Origin: Brumicola pallidula DSM 14239 = ACAM 615
GTDB taxonomy: Bacteria > Pseudomonadota > Gammaproteobacteria > Enterobacterales > Alteromonadaceae
Direction: 5' to 3'
DNA: 64,000 nucleotides
Assembly: GCF_000428905.1 (NCBI RefSeq)
Contig: NZ_KE386814.1
Coordinates: forward strand, 186,001-250,000
How positions within the stretch are numbered: the stretch's first letter is position 1; each line of letters opens with the position of its first letter. A model generated the notes under the pieces. It made no database searches. It was given only the letters and a program-made list of their open reading frames with translations, and was not told the origin of the DNA. Below are positions 26,961-36,941 of the stretch, piece after piece. Both the position numbers and the translations under genes were made by a program.

Positions 26961-28130
26961 TTAGAATGCGTACTTCATTGAGAATTGAACTCTTGTCATA
27001 TCGCCCTCAGCACCAGATTCAATTTCTCTGGTCGCTTGCTTAACCTCGCCACCCACGGTAATTTTCTTGGTGGGTGAATATAACAAGTTAGCGCTTATGC
27101 TACTGGTACTTGCAGTCGCCGATGTTCCGGTAAAGGCAACATCGTTATCAACTGACAATGATGAATAGCTAAAATTTGAGCGCATTTTAGCATTCCACAC
27201 ATGGCGATAGGCAACTGAATAGGCTGTTGAATCAATCGTTTCTAAGTTGCCATTGGCATCTAGTACAGCACCATTGACCGTATTTAATGCTACATAGCGA
27301 CCCAAACCTGAACCGGTTGTAAGTGATAAGCGGATATCATCTTGCCCTCCGACGTTGATTTTTGAGTTAATGCTGACACCCGTTGATGACGTTGAATCAT
27401 CAATTGCAACTGTGTCGTCATATTTTAATTGACGGATAATACCCGCTACTGACACATGACCCCAATCGGCTGTGTGAGTGTAGCGAACAACCGCATCGGG
27501 AACTGGATCGTCATCAGACACGATCCGTCCACCGCCACCAAAAGGAGTGATAGTCGTTTCTGAGTTCTCTAACGCAAACTCCCAAGCACCCGTTTTATAT
27601 CTTACCAAGGCTTGACGAGCAAACGCGACACCATCGGTTGCACCCACAAAATCGAGTGATTCAGGTAGCGTTTTTACGTCTTGGAAGGTCGTCCATGTTT
27701 GACCTACTGTCCAGCCACTATAGCTAATAAAAGCGTGACGAACGCGTGGTACATAGGAATTACTTACCCTCTCATTGCCGCCTGGAGTGACTAAGAAATC
27801 TAATTCCAATACGCCTGTTATGCTCTCACCCTCTTCTGTTTTTGTGTTTGTAGTGAAACGAAAGCGACTCTGTTTAACGTGTGCATCGAACTGTGTATCT
27901 TCTTTGGCGCCGCCAACAGGCGTGAGGCCAGGAAGATAAAAGTCTCTGCCAATACTCTGGGTTCCTAATGAACCATCTGAGTACGAACTAAACATCGCAT
28001 CGACTTTTATATAGCCGCTAAATTTTACATCGGTGCCTGCCAGCATGTCGGCCTGCGCATTTATCGATACCGCTGATACGCCAAGAGCCAAAGAAACCGC
28101 TAATGCAGACTTTAATATTGAATTTTTCAT
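26961..28130 (-). CDS. DcaP-like trimeric outer-membrane porin
   Basis: 389 residues from ATG 28130, behind GGAT; an ATG four codons upstream is less likely. A signal peptide ends at NAQA. The mature start FSGYIKVDAMFSSYSDGS, the DFYLPG segment and the C-terminal VQFSMKYAF are typical of DcaP porins. DcaP of Acinetobacter passes small negatively charged compounds, including dicarboxylates. It is divergent from acs over a 240-bp gap and could supply acetate or other carboxylates to that pathway. Confidence 0.87.
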   Translation of the reverse strand: MKNSILKSALAVSLALGVSAVSINAQADMLAGTDVKFSGYIKVDAMFSSYSDGSLGTQSIGRDFYLPGLTPVGGAKEDTQFDAHVKQSRFRFTTNTKTEEGESITGVLELDFLVTPGGNERVSNSYVPRVRHAFISYSGWTVGQTWTTFQDVKTLPESLDFVGATDGVAFARQALVRYKTGAWEFALENSETTITPFGGGGRIVSDDDPVPDAVVRYTHTADWGHVSVAGIIRQLKYDDTVAIDDSTSSTGVSINSKINVGGQDDIRLSLTTGSGLGRYVALNTVNGAVLDANGNLETIDSTAYSVAYRHVWNAKMRSNFSYSSLSVDNDVAFTGTSATASTSSISANLLYSPTKKITVGGEVKQATREIESGAEGDMTRVQFSMKYAF

Positions 28131-28278
28131 ATTCGTATCCATGTGCTAAAACGTTAATAGTGTGTAAATTTGTAGTTAACTGGATGTAATTTTACGTAAA
28201 TCAATCAAATTGCAAATTAGCGCATGGTCTATCAGACTAAAGTCGCAGTGAATTGATAAGATGTCATTGTCGGGTCAT

Positions 28279-28297
28279 ACCAAAGTCTCATTTTGGT
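28279..28297. promoter_or_regulatory. Palindrome in the porin-acs divergent promoter region
   Basis: ACCAAA-GTCTCAT-TTTGGT, a 6-bp inverted repeat with 7-bp spacer, 73 bp upstream of acs. It may be an operator for one or both genes; the regulator (for example the CrbR-like protein) is not established. Confidence 0.35.
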
Positions 28298-28370
28298 TTG
28301 CCCATATAAGTTTATTGTGATGGTATTAGTCAGAATAATTTTTTAGAACCTCAAATACGGAGACGATACA

Positions 28371-30314
28371 ATGTCGGCCAAGAAGCTTTATCCAGTCCCA
28401 GAGTCATATAAAGAAAATACGCTACTTACGCCAGAGCAATACGAAACGATGTACCAGCAGTCGGTGAATGATCCTGATGCGTTTTGGGCTGAGCAGATGA
28501 CTCAGATTGAGTGGTATAAAAAACCCACCATTATTAAAAACACAACGTTTGACGCTTCCACGCTTTCGATTAAATGGTTTGAAGATGGCGAATTGAACGT
28601 AAGTTACAACTGTATTGATCGCCATTTAGCGACGCGTGCTAAAAAGACCGCTTTATTTTGGGAAGGTGACTCTCCCAGTGATAGCCAAAAAGTATCTTAT
28701 CAAGAGCTTCACTACGAAGTTTGTAAACTGGCGAATGGCTTGAAAAAACTAGGCGTTGAGAAAGGCGACCGCGTTGCGCTCTATATGCCAATGGTGCCTC
28801 ATGCTGCTTATGCAATGTTGGCGTGTGCCCGTATTGGCGCAATCCACTCTGTTATTTTTGGCGGCTTTTCACCCAATGCGATTGCTGACCGTATTAATGA
28901 CAGCCAAGCTAAAGTAGTTATTACCTGTGATGAAGGTCGCAGAGCGGGTCGCTCAGTGCCGTTAAAAGCGAATGTTGACCAGGCCCTAGCCAATGGCGCT
29001 TGTCCGTCAATTACCGCTGTCGTTGTGCATAAGTTAACTGGTGGTGAAGTTAAAACAAACGATGTCGACGTTTGGTGGCATGATCTTGTTGAAGATTGCT
29101 CTGCTCAATGCGAGCCAGAAGTAATGAATGCCGAAGACCCACTTTTCATTCTGTATACATCGGGCTCTACCGGGCAACCCAAAGGAGTGGTTCACACAAC
29201 CGGCGGTTATTTGTTATATACGACCATGACATTTAAATATGCATTTGATTACCGCGAAGACGATGTCTTTTGGTGCTCTGCAGATGTGGGCTGGATCACA
29301 GGGCATAGTTACATTGTTTACGGTCCATTATCGAATGGTGCGTCACAAATATTTTTCGAAGGTGTACCCACCTATCCTGATGTACGTCGTATTGCGCAAA
29401 TTGTTGAAAAATACAAAGCAACCACACTTTATACAGCGCCAACAGCAATTCGTGCCTTAATGGCGCACGGTGATAAGCCAGTTGAAGGGTGTGATTTATC
29501 GTCATTACGTATTCTTGGGTCGGTAGGTGAACCTATTAATCCTGAAGCGTGGGATTGGTATTACCGTACTATTGGGCAAAGTAGATGTCCGATTATTGAT
29601 ACTTGGTGGCAAACAGAAACCGGCGGTATTATGATTATGCCGATGCCAACAGTACATGCCTTAAAACCCGGTTCAGCAACGCGTCCGATGTTTGGTATTG
29701 TGCCTGCATTATTTGATGCCGAGGGGAATGAGATAGAGGGTGTTGGTGAAGGTAACTTGGTAATCAAAGATAGCTGGCCTAGCCAAGCTAGAACGGTATA
29801 TGGCGATCATAAGCGCTTTATTGAAACCTACTTTAGCGCCTACCCAAATGTATACTTTACCGGAGACGGTTGTCGTCGTGATGAAGATGATTATTTTTGG
29901 ATTACAGGACGAGTCGATGATGTGCTTAACGTATCGGGTCACAGACTCGGTACAGCAGAAATCGAAAGTGCATTAGTAGCGCATCCAGACGTCGCAGAAG
30001 CTGCCGTTGTGGGTTATCCACATGACATAAAAGGCCAAGGTATTTATGTTTATATAACGCCAAACGAAGGCATTGAAGTGAATGACCAACTCACTGCTGA
30101 AATACGTAAATGGGTTCGCACCGAGTTAAGCCCAATTGCTATGCCAGACATAATTCAGTGGACTAAGGGATTACCAAAAACCCGTTCAGGTAAAATTATG
30201 CGTCGCATCCTGCGCAAAATCGCAGCGAATGAGCATGAAAACTTAGGTGATACATCAACATTGGCAGATCCTTCTGTTGTTGATACACTCATAACGGAGC
30301 GATTGAATAAATAA
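28371..30314 (+). CDS. acs: Acetyl-CoA synthetase
   Basis: 647 residues, standard AMP-forming acetate-CoA ligase. It shows [20 protein letters not shown] (ATP-binding), [31 protein letters not shown], and the catalytic lysine K608 in [11 protein letters not shown]. That lysine is the known acetylation-control site of Acs enzymes. It converts acetate, ATP and CoA to acetyl-CoA. GGAG precedes the ATG. It is followed after 10 bp by the LuxR-type regulator, so the two form one operon. Confidence 0.97.
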   Translation: MSAKKLYPVPESYKENTLLTPEQYETMYQQSVNDPDAFWAEQMTQIEWYKKPTIIKNTTFDASTLSIKWFEDGELNVSYNCIDRHLATRAKKTALFWEGDSPSDSQKVSYQELHYEVCKLANGLKKLGVEKGDRVALYMPMVPHAAYAMLACARIGAIHSVIFGGFSPNAIADRINDSQAKVVITCDEGRRAGRSVPLKANVDQALANGACPSITAVVVHKLTGGEVKTNDVDVWWHDLVEDCSAQCEPEVMNAEDPLFILYTSGSTGQPKGVVHTTGGYLLYTTMTFKYAFDYREDDVFWCSADVGWITGHSYIVYGPLSNGASQIFFEGVPTYPDVRRIAQIVEKYKATTLYTAPTAIRALMAHGDKPVEGCDLSSLRILGSVGEPINPEAWDWYYRTIGQSRCPIIDTWWQTETGGIMIMPMPTVHALKPGSATRPMFGIVPALFDAEGNEIEGVGEGNLVIKDSWPSQARTVYGDHKRFIETYFSAYPNVYFTGDGCRRDEDDYFWITGRVDDVLNVSGHRLGTAEIESALVAHPDVAEAAVVGYPHDIKGQGIYVYITPNEGIEVNDQLTAEIRKWVRTELSPIAMPDIIQWTKGLPKTRSGKIMRRILRKIAANEHENLGDTSTLADPSVVDTLITERLNK

Positions 30315-30324
30315 AGGAATTGGT

Positions 30325-30969
30325 ATGGTAACCTTGCTTATTGCAGACGACCATCCTCTATACCGTGATGCCCTGAAAGGGGCATTATGTATGGCGTTTA
30401 GTGATCTGGAAATACTTGAGTCTGGCAATTTAAATGAAACGGTCAAGGTGCTGCATGAGCACGTTATTGATTTATTATTACTTGATTTACATATGCCAGG
30501 AAGTAGTGATTTATTTGGATTATTACATATCCAAAAAACATTCCCTGATCTTCCTATTGCGGTTGTATCTGGAACCGAAGATGTGTCGTTAATTTCTAAA
30601 GTGGTCGGTGTTGGTGCTATGGGTTTCATCCCCAAAACCGCCAGTGCACAAAACATAAGTGATGCGGTAAACGCGATGTTAGAGGGTGATATTTGGGTTC
30701 CAGAGAGCGTGAGGCAGCAAATTGAGCAGATGGACGAACACTTCTCTGAATTAGCTGAAAATGTGGCTAGTTTGACACCTGCCCAATACAACGTGCTATG
30801 TTACATGCGAGACGGCTTACTCAATAAACAAATTGGCTACAATTTAGATATTGCCGAGGCTACGGTGAAAGCTCACGTCACCGCAATATTTAGAAAGCTG
30901 GGTATTAACAATCGTACACAAGCCGTATTAATAGCCAGTGAGCTGCAACTCGAGCCGCCAATAAAATAG
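30325..30969 (+). CDS. crbR: CrbR-like LuxR-family response regulator
   Basis: 214 residues. The receiver domain has D8/D9, phosphoacceptor D54 (LLLLDLHMPG), S82 and K104. The C-terminal LuxR-type helix-turn-helix is complete (LTPAQYNVLCYMRDGLLNKQIGYNLDIAEATVKAHVTAIFRKL). In Vibrio cholerae, CrbR with CrbS activates acs (the acetate switch). The same neighbourhood occurs here: acs immediately upstream and a CrbS-like kinase 2 kb downstream. The name is by synteny and domain match. Confidence 0.86.
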   Translation: MVTLLIADDHPLYRDALKGALCMAFSDLEILESGNLNETVKVLHEHVIDLLLLDLHMPGSSDLFGLLHIQKTFPDLPIAVVSGTEDVSLISKVVGVGAMGFIPKTASAQNISDAVNAMLEGDIWVPESVRQQIEQMDEHFSELAENVASLTPAQYNVLCYMRDGLLNKQIGYNLDIAEATVKAHVTAIFRKLGINNRTQAVLIASELQLEPPIK

Positions 30970-31009
30970 CTACTTCGTCACTTTAAATACAAGCCATTAA
31001 GGGCCTTTC

Positions 31010-32044
31010 TCACAGCTTGGTTTCTGCCTTGAATATGAGCTGCCCCTGTGCATTAATTTCTCGACTAAACTCACCTGCAAAATATAAATAGTTAAGATGT
31101 GCAAAAGCTTCGGCAACGGCAAAAAACATATTATGCGGATTGAGTTTACGTTTAAATAATACAGGCAAACAATCGTTTATAGTTTTTTCCTGCTGACAAA
31201 ATTCACGCAAACGTCTTAAATGGGCATGGTGATGCTCAATGAGTTCATTTACGCGTGTGTGCAAACCATGAAAAGGTTGTTTATGCGAGGGCAACACCAG
31301 CGTATTTGCTGGCAATGTTAAAAATTGCGGTAATGTAGTTAAATAAAGATCTAATGAATTTGCGTTGGGCTCGGTACTGTAAACGCCTATATTAGGAGAA
31401 ATACCAGGTAATACATGGTCGCCAGAAATAAGTATCCCTCTTTTATCGCTATATAAACACACATGTTCCGGTGAATGTCCGCGTCCAATCATGACCCGCC
31501 ACTGATCATCGCCAATACTAATTGAATCACCTTCTCTTAAACATTCATACTGCAGCGGAATAGGACGAATAACCTGACCAACGCCTTTGTTTTCTTTGCG
31601 ATTTTGTTTTGTTTTTTCTACGTATTCTGCAGACATCCCACAGCGCACCAAGTACTCATCATCCTGCCAGTGTGAAGCGCCTCTACCACCGGCCGATATA
31701 GCTCTAGCAACAAAATACTCGGAATGGCTCATGTATAGCGGCACTCTGAATTTTTCAACTAAGTATCCAGCCATTCCGATATGATCAGGATGCATATGAG
31801 TGACAATTACTTTGCTAATGGGCTTTTCTAATTTAGCCAGCAGGACATCCCATAATTCTTCAACACGACTAGTGCCAATACCAGTATCAATTAAGGCATA
31901 TCCGTCGTTACCATCTTCTACCAAATATAAATTAATGTGGTCTAGGTCGAATGGCAACGGCATGCGCAACCAAAAGATGTCTGGAGCCACTTTTTGCACT
32001 GTGCCTGGCTCTGGAATAGGTACGTCTATAAAAGTAGTTAGCAT
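31010..32044 (-). CDS. MBL-fold metallo-hydrolase
   Basis: The zinc-binding motif is HMHPDH (H83, H85, D87, H88), followed by IGRGHSPEHVCLY and ISGDHVLPGISPN, with a C-terminal helical domain. This layout matches LACTB2-like/glyoxalase II-like hydrolases. The substrate is unknown. The start is taken at ATG 32044; a TTG four codons upstream is possible and neither has a strong ribosome site. Convergent with crbR. Confidence 0.85.
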   Translation of the reverse strand: MLTTFIDVPIPEPGTVQKVAPDIFWLRMPLPFDLDHINLYLVEDGNDGYALIDTGIGTSRVEELWDVLLAKLEKPISKVIVTHMHPDHIGMAGYLVEKFRVPLYMSHSEYFVARAISAGGRGASHWQDDEYLVRCGMSAEYVEKTKQNRKENKGVGQVIRPIPLQYECLREGDSISIGDDQWRVMIGRGHSPEHVCLYSDKRGILISGDHVLPGISPNIGVYSTEPNANSLDLYLTTLPQFLTLPANTLVLPSHKQPFHGLHTRVNELIEHHHAHLRRLREFCQQEKTINDCLPVLFKRKLNPHNMFFAVAEAFAHLNYLYFAGEFSREINAQGQLIFKAETKL

Positions 32045-32326
32045 GTTTCGCCGCAATATGAATTAGTGTTGTATTACCATTAAAAACAATAATGGTGAGC
32101 AATACCAAGCACAATTATGAATTATCAAGTATTAGAGAATTGAATAGGGGAGTGATATAAATGAACGAGATGGGCCTGCTTATATGGGCCTATGGCCAAT
32201 ATAGGCTGCAGTGAATTTGCGACATCTATTTGCCCTGCTTATGGACCAACTGCGATTAAGACCGCGTACTGCTTTTGATAAACCTGTAGTACACTCAGGG
32301 TTCATTAATTTTTAAAGGACTTTTAC

Positions 32327-32701
32327 ATGTTTAGCCATATCATGTTGGGCGCTAACGATATTCAACAATCAAAACAGTTTTACGATGCTATTTTAGGTGT
32401 TTTGGGTCACGAGCCCGGTGTTATTGATGAAAAGGGCCGTTGCTTCTACTTTACCGACACAGGTATTTTTTCAATAAGTAAACCGATTGATGGTGAACCT
32501 GCGAGTCATGGTAATGGCATGACAATTGGTTTTGCTGCCGCAACAATTGAGCTAGCTGACGCTTGGCATGCAGCTGGTCTAGCAAACGGTGGTATTGACT
32601 GTGAAGATCCTCCTGGCTGGCGTGAAGGTGGCAGCAAGAAGCTGTATCTCGCTTATTTACGCGACCCTGCGGGCAATAAAATGTGCGTTTTACATCGATA
32701 G
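32327..32701 (+). CDS. Small VOC-family protein
   Basis: 124 residues, one glyoxalase/bleomycin-resistance module: MFSHIMLGANDIQQSKQFYDAIL, GFAAATIELADAWHAAGLANGG and YLAYLRDPAGNKMCVLHR. Such single-module proteins are common and mostly uncharacterised. AAAGGAC precedes the ATG. It stands alone between the MBL and kinase genes. Confidence 0.87.
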   Translation: MFSHIMLGANDIQQSKQFYDAILGVLGHEPGVIDEKGRCFYFTDTGIFSISKPIDGEPASHGNGMTIGFAAATIELADAWHAAGLANGGIDCEDPPGWREGGSKKLYLAYLRDPAGNKMCVLHR

Positions 32702-32716
32702 CGTTAAAGGTTATTC

Positions 32717-32754
32717 ATAAATAGCGCTGATAAATAGCGCTGATAAATAGCGCT
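32717..32754. repeat. 13-bp tandem repeat, three copies
   Basis: Unit ATAAATAGCGCTG, each containing the palindrome AGCGCT, just after the small VOC gene. Confidence 0.85.
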
Positions 32755-32895
32755 AAATTCTATTCACAAGTAGAGTCAAATTGCTTAAATAAAAATATTG
32801 AGGGTTTGAGCAAAAATGCAAAAATCTTCAATAAACTGTAAAACAGGGTTCTGTTTAAGCTCAGTCGCTCTATTTCGACGAGTGAATATCAAACA

Positions 32896-32938
32896 ACGCT
32901 AGCGTGATCAGCAATCCCAATCCGCAATCCGCAATCCC
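32896..32938. repeat. Palindrome ACGCTAGCGT and GCAATCC short repeats
   Basis: A perfect 10-bp palindrome (32896-32905) is followed by GCAATCC-type tandem units (32911-32938) in the gap before the kinase gene end. Simple-repeat DNA; no function evident. Confidence 0.6.
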
Positions 32939-32962
32939 AAAATAGCGTGAACACTAACGCTA
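32939..32962 (-). terminator. Possible terminator of the crbS-like gene
   Basis: On the minus strand TAGCGT-TAGTGTTC-ACGCTA is followed by TTTT, about 20 bp after the kinase stop. The stem is only 6 bp. Confidence 0.45.
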
Positions 32963-32979
32963 AAATGGCGTAAGCCTAC

Positions 32980-35900
32980 TTAATCGGTTTTCACCTTCGC
33001 TGCTCTTATAAACTTAGTCATACTCTGTATCAATGTTCTTAACTTGGCTGGTTTTATTGGCTTACTTAGATAATTGACGCCTTGCTCTTTACATAATTTA
33101 ATTAAATCATCACCACGCTTTGCCGTCACTAAACATGCAGGAATGATCATGTTTAACTTAGCTCTAATCGCTTCAATAATGGCTAAACCATCTGGACCGT
33201 TACCAAGATGATAATCGGCAAGTATAATTTGTGGTAAAAAGTGTTGGGCGACTATCACCGCTTGTTCAAAATCTTGTGCTGTTTGAACTTCTATGCCCCA
33301 TTTGGTCAATAATGTTTGCATGGCATCCAAGTTTTCTTGCTGATCATCAACACACAAAATACGTAATCCACTAAATACGGACGTGGCTCTGTACGCAACG
33401 ACACCTGCAAACTCTGGCGCATCGACTAAATTAAACATAATCGAAAAACAGCTTCCTTTGTTTTCCTCAGACATAACCTTAACGGTGCATTGCAGTTGTT
33501 GTGAAAGCCGTTTCACTACACCTAAACCCAGTCCTATACCTTGTTCATTGCTATTTCCCACACGATAAAAATCGCTAAAAATGGCAGCTTGCTGAATCCT
33601 AGGTATACCAATGCCGGTATCTCTAACCTCGACAACGACTTTGTTTTTTTGTTTTCTAGCTGTCAATAAGACAGTGCCTGTTTGGGTATATTTCACAGCG
33701 TTGGAAACTAAATTTTGTACAATGCGATAAACATAAGTTCGGTCAGCACTTATCCACACGTCTTGTACATTATGTTTAAATATCAAGCGTTTTTCTGTCG
33801 CCGTCATACTCATTTCATTGATAATGGGCGTCAGGATCTCGATCACATTTAGGGTTTCAATGAAGGGTTTTAATTCACCTTGATCAAGTCGTGAAATATC
33901 CAGAATAGTGCTAATCAAGTTTTCGCTTGAAACTACCGAGTCATTCAGTTTATTAATGATATTAGTGGTGTCATCGTCTAGTTTAGTTTCTTGCAATGCT
34001 GACAAATAAAGCTTAGCCGCGTTTAAGGGCTGGAGTACGTCATGACTCGCTAAGGCAAGAAACCGAGACTTGCTTGCGTTGGCATCCTCAGCTTCTTTAC
34101 GCGCTCTGATTAAGTCTTTTTCAGCGCCATTACGGCGTTCAATTTCTAGCCGCAGTTCGGCATTAATTGAATGCACTTCTTCAGTCCTTTTACGAATGCG
34201 TTGCTCGAGCGAAATATTTGTTTCTTTTAAGGCTTGCTGTAACTCAACGTGATCTGTAATGTCATGAAAACTTGTCACAAAACCACCGCCTGGCAAAGGG
34301 TTACCAATCATTTCGATGACCCTGCCATCATCACGTTTACGTGTGAATTTATGCGATTGGCCTGATTTAAGGCGCTCAATTCGTTTTTGAACTCGGTTTT
34401 CAATCTTATTCGGAGGGCCATCGCTATGCGCCACGTCATAGCGGATCAATTCCTCTATTGGCACACCAATTGATAACATGTCCAGCGGAAAATGGAACAG
34501 ATCACTATACCGTTTGTTCCAAGCGACTAAATTGAGGTTTTTGTCGACAACACTGATACCTTGCTCTAGATTTTCAAGCGAGGTCATTAAGGCACTGATA
34601 TTAAATTCGACGGCTTGTGCATTTTCTTCAAAGAAGTTAACCACCTCTGAAATATCCAGCTTTTTGCCTCTTACCAAGCTGTCAATTAAAGCTTTTGAGC
34701 TTGAAGAACCAACCACACCGCCCAGCGCGCGTTCACAAAATGAGAGGAATTCTTCGTTGGCAGAATCGTGCATTTTTACGTCGATATTGGTGCGTCTTGA
34801 ATAGTCGTCAAACAGCTGTTCACAGCGTTCAACTCCGCTGAACTTAGCAATTAATGTGTGTAAGTCTTCAACTGTTACTCTGAGGGGAGGTGCAGTTGCT
34901 AAGGGCGATTGCACGTCCGCAGGTGACACAAAAGCTTCGGCTTGTATACGGTCAATTAAGCGAGAATTGGTAATCATCGAGAAGGTAATGTAAGCAATGA
35001 TATTTGCCAATAAGCTGACCATAGCACCTTTGCTTAACAATTCTGATTGATCAATATCAGGTCCCGAACCACCTAATATTGGCAACATTAACCACATTAA
35101 AAAAACCACAATTCCAGCTGTTAATCCGGCGTAAACACCATGTGCATGACCGCGTTTCCAATAAAGGCCGCCAACAATGGGGGGTAATAAATGAATTACT
35201 AGGGAGAAGGCTAATAGACCAATGGAAGCTAAGCTCGCGTCACGGGTCATTTGTTGTTGGTATAAAAAAGCGAGGGTCAAAATAAGAAAAATAATGATTC
35301 GGCGCAGCAGCTTTATGCGTTTAATTTTATTGGTTTTTACATTCGATATGCGTTTAAGTACTTTAGGTAAAACAACATCATTGGTAATCATGGTGCTCAG
35401 AGTAAGCGTGGCGACGATGATCATTGCGGTTGCGGCGGACAAACCGCCGATGAAGACGATTATTTCCAATAAGAGAGAATCAGACAATAGCGCCAGGCTT
35501 AAAACATAGTTGTCGGCATTTATGTTCGACTGGCTAAAAATAGCATCACCCGCGGCAGCAATAACTGGAATAGTGCAAGCAATAATGAATAAATACAATG
35601 GAAATACCCAGCGTGCTTGTTTGAGATGATCTAGGTTTAAGTTATCAACAACGGCAACGTGAAATTGTCTTGGTAAACAAATAACGGCAGCCGCTGCCAT
35701 CAGTGTTTGTGCCCAAAATGTGAATGAATAAAATGTATCGATTGCGGCATCAGTTTTGAAATCAACGAAGATATCATTGCTTGGATTCGATTCGTAGTAT
35801 TGATATGCAACAATTGCAACCAACACGAGAGCAAGCAATTTGATACATGACTCAAAAGAAATGGCGAGCATTAAGCCCCGTCTATACTCCGTTACATCCG

Positions 35901-36417
35901 TATTTTTAGTACCAAAGTACATGGCAAAAACAGCGACAAAGACGGTTGCGATAAGCACAACCAGACTTGAGTGTTGCTGTTCAGAGATAGAAGTAAATAA
36001 GGAGCCAATGGCCTTTAATTGCAAAGCGATATAAGGAATAGTCGCAAGCAGGGCAATGATTGTAACCAGCAGAGCTACAATTTGACGTTTGCCATATCTA
36101 GCGCTAATAAAGTCTGCAATGGTGCTAATGTGCTGTTTTTTGCTAACCAATATCAATTTACGAATAAACCGATAAAACACCAAGTAAACAATAATGGGGC
36201 CTAACAATATAGGTAAATATAACCAGTTGTCTCGACTCGCTTGACCCACGGCACCAAAAAATGTCCATGCTGTGCAATAAATGCCTAACGCAAGCGAATA
36301 GACCAGTGGATTTGACGTGAGCCATCGGGATGTCGGTGTATTGCGATCACCCCATTTGGCAATCCAGAATAACAAACAAAGATAAATTAGTGCGAGTGCA
36401 AGCCATCCAAACGACAT
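32980..36417 (-). CDS. crbS: CrbS-like hybrid sensor kinase with sodium:solute symporter domain
   Basis: 1145 residues from ATG 36417 (AGGA upstream; a TTG five codons earlier is less likely). Residues 1-~490 are a 13-helix SLC5/PutP-like transporter domain. Then come a linker with a STAC-like segment, a PAS-type domain (LEQGISVVDKNLNLVAWNKR, ~615-725), a coiled coil, a dimerisation domain with H792 (LALASHDVLQPLNA), an ATPase domain (N-box ~902-906, DTGIGIP 933-939, GIGLGLGVVKR), and a C-terminal receiver with D1024 and phosphoacceptor D1068. This is the CrbS/CbrA-class design. In Vibrio, CrbS signals through CrbR to acs. It is divergent from the symporter pair. Confidence 0.9.
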   Translation of the reverse strand: MSFGWLALALIYLCLLFWIAKWGDRNTPTSRWLTSNPLVYSLALGIYCTAWTFFGAVGQASRDNWLYLPILLGPIIVYLVFYRFIRKLILVSKKQHISTIADFISARYGKRQIVALLVTIIALLATIPYIALQLKAIGSLFTSISEQQHSSLVVLIATVFVAVFAMYFGTKNTDVTEYRRGLMLAISFESCIKLLALVLVAIVAYQYYESNPSNDIFVDFKTDAAIDTFYSFTFWAQTLMAAAAVICLPRQFHVAVVDNLNLDHLKQARWVFPLYLFIIACTIPVIAAAGDAIFSQSNINADNYVLSLALLSDSLLLEIIVFIGGLSAATAMIIVATLTLSTMITNDVVLPKVLKRISNVKTNKIKRIKLLRRIIIFLILTLAFLYQQQMTRDASLASIGLLAFSLVIHLLPPIVGGLYWKRGHAHGVYAGLTAGIVVFLMWLMLPILGGSGPDIDQSELLSKGAMVSLLANIIAYITFSMITNSRLIDRIQAEAFVSPADVQSPLATAPPLRVTVEDLHTLIAKFSGVERCEQLFDDYSRRTNIDVKMHDSANEEFLSFCERALGGVVGSSSSKALIDSLVRGKKLDISEVVNFFEENAQAVEFNISALMTSLENLEQGISVVDKNLNLVAWNKRYSDLFHFPLDMLSIGVPIEELIRYDVAHSDGPPNKIENRVQKRIERLKSGQSHKFTRKRDDGRVIEMIGNPLPGGGFVTSFHDITDHVELQQALKETNISLEQRIRKRTEEVHSINAELRLEIERRNGAEKDLIRARKEAEDANASKSRFLALASHDVLQPLNAAKLYLSALQETKLDDDTTNIINKLNDSVVSSENLISTILDISRLDQGELKPFIETLNVIEILTPIINEMSMTATEKRLIFKHNVQDVWISADRTYVYRIVQNLVSNAVKYTQTGTVLLTARKQKNKVVVEVRDTGIGIPRIQQAAIFSDFYRVGNSNEQGIGLGLGVVKRLSQQLQCTVKVMSEENKGSCFSIMFNLVDAPEFAGVVAYRATSVFSGLRILCVDDQQENLDAMQTLLTKWGIEVQTAQDFEQAVIVAQHFLPQIILADYHLGNGPDGLAIIEAIRAKLNMIIPACLVTAKRGDDLIKLCKEQGVNYLSKPIKPAKLRTLIQSMTKFIRAAKVKTD

Positions 36418-36472
36418 GTATTTTCCTAACAAAAAATTAACAATTCAAACTGTATCATATTCTATCAGTGGC

Positions 36473-36490
36473 CTAAGACCACTAAGACCA
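36473..36490. repeat. 9-bp direct repeat in the kinase-symporter promoter gap
   Basis: CTAAGACCA occurs twice in tandem between the divergent crbS-like and DUF4212 genes. It may be a regulator site or chance. Confidence 0.35.
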
Positions 36491-36671
36491 TCGTCTCATT
36501 TTACCTTTTTTAGCTAAGAGATACAGTACCCCTAACAATGTTAATGTCAGGTTTTGCAGTGGTTTGGCTCAAATTTGTATAAAAATACAAGTCAACATCA
36601 CTGACAGCAAAGGCTTACGTTAGCAAAATGTTAAACAAATACATCTTATTAACTTGGTGAGGAACGTAAAG

Positions 36672-36938
36672 ATGGCTTTTAAAAATGAAGGGGATCAGAA
36701 GGCTTACTGGAACGAGAATTTATCTCTCCTGTTTAAACTTCTAATTGTATGGTTCGTCGTCTCGTTTGGCGCCGGTATTATTTTTGTTGAGGTACTGAAT
36801 CAAATTCAGTTTTTCGGGTTTAAACTTGGTTTTTGGTTTGCACAACAAGGCTCAATATACGTGTTTGTTGCACTTATCTTCATCTACATGAAGAAAATGA
36901 ATGCCATAGACAAAAAATACGGCGTGGAAGAGGAATAA
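36672..36938 (+). CDS. DUF4212 small subunit of sodium:solute symporter
   Basis: 88 residues from ATG 36672 behind GAGGAA; TTG/GTG codons upstream are not needed. It has two membrane helices (LLFKLLIVWFVVSFGAGIIFV and IYVFVALIFIYMKKM). DUF4212 proteins are always encoded just before a VC_2705-type symporter, as here with a 3-bp gap. They are regarded as its small subunit. Confidence 0.92.
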   Translation: MAFKNEGDQKAYWNENLSLLFKLLIVWFVVSFGAGIIFVEVLNQIQFFGFKLGFWFAQQGSIYVFVALIFIYMKKMNAIDKKYGVEEE

Positions 36939-36941
36939 CTG

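Noticed and set aside
28261-28278. Pho-like pair ATGTCAT-TGTC-GGGTCAT upstream of acs
   Set aside because: The spacer is not AT-rich and no -10 hexamer occurs 10 nt downstream; acs is not a phosphate gene.
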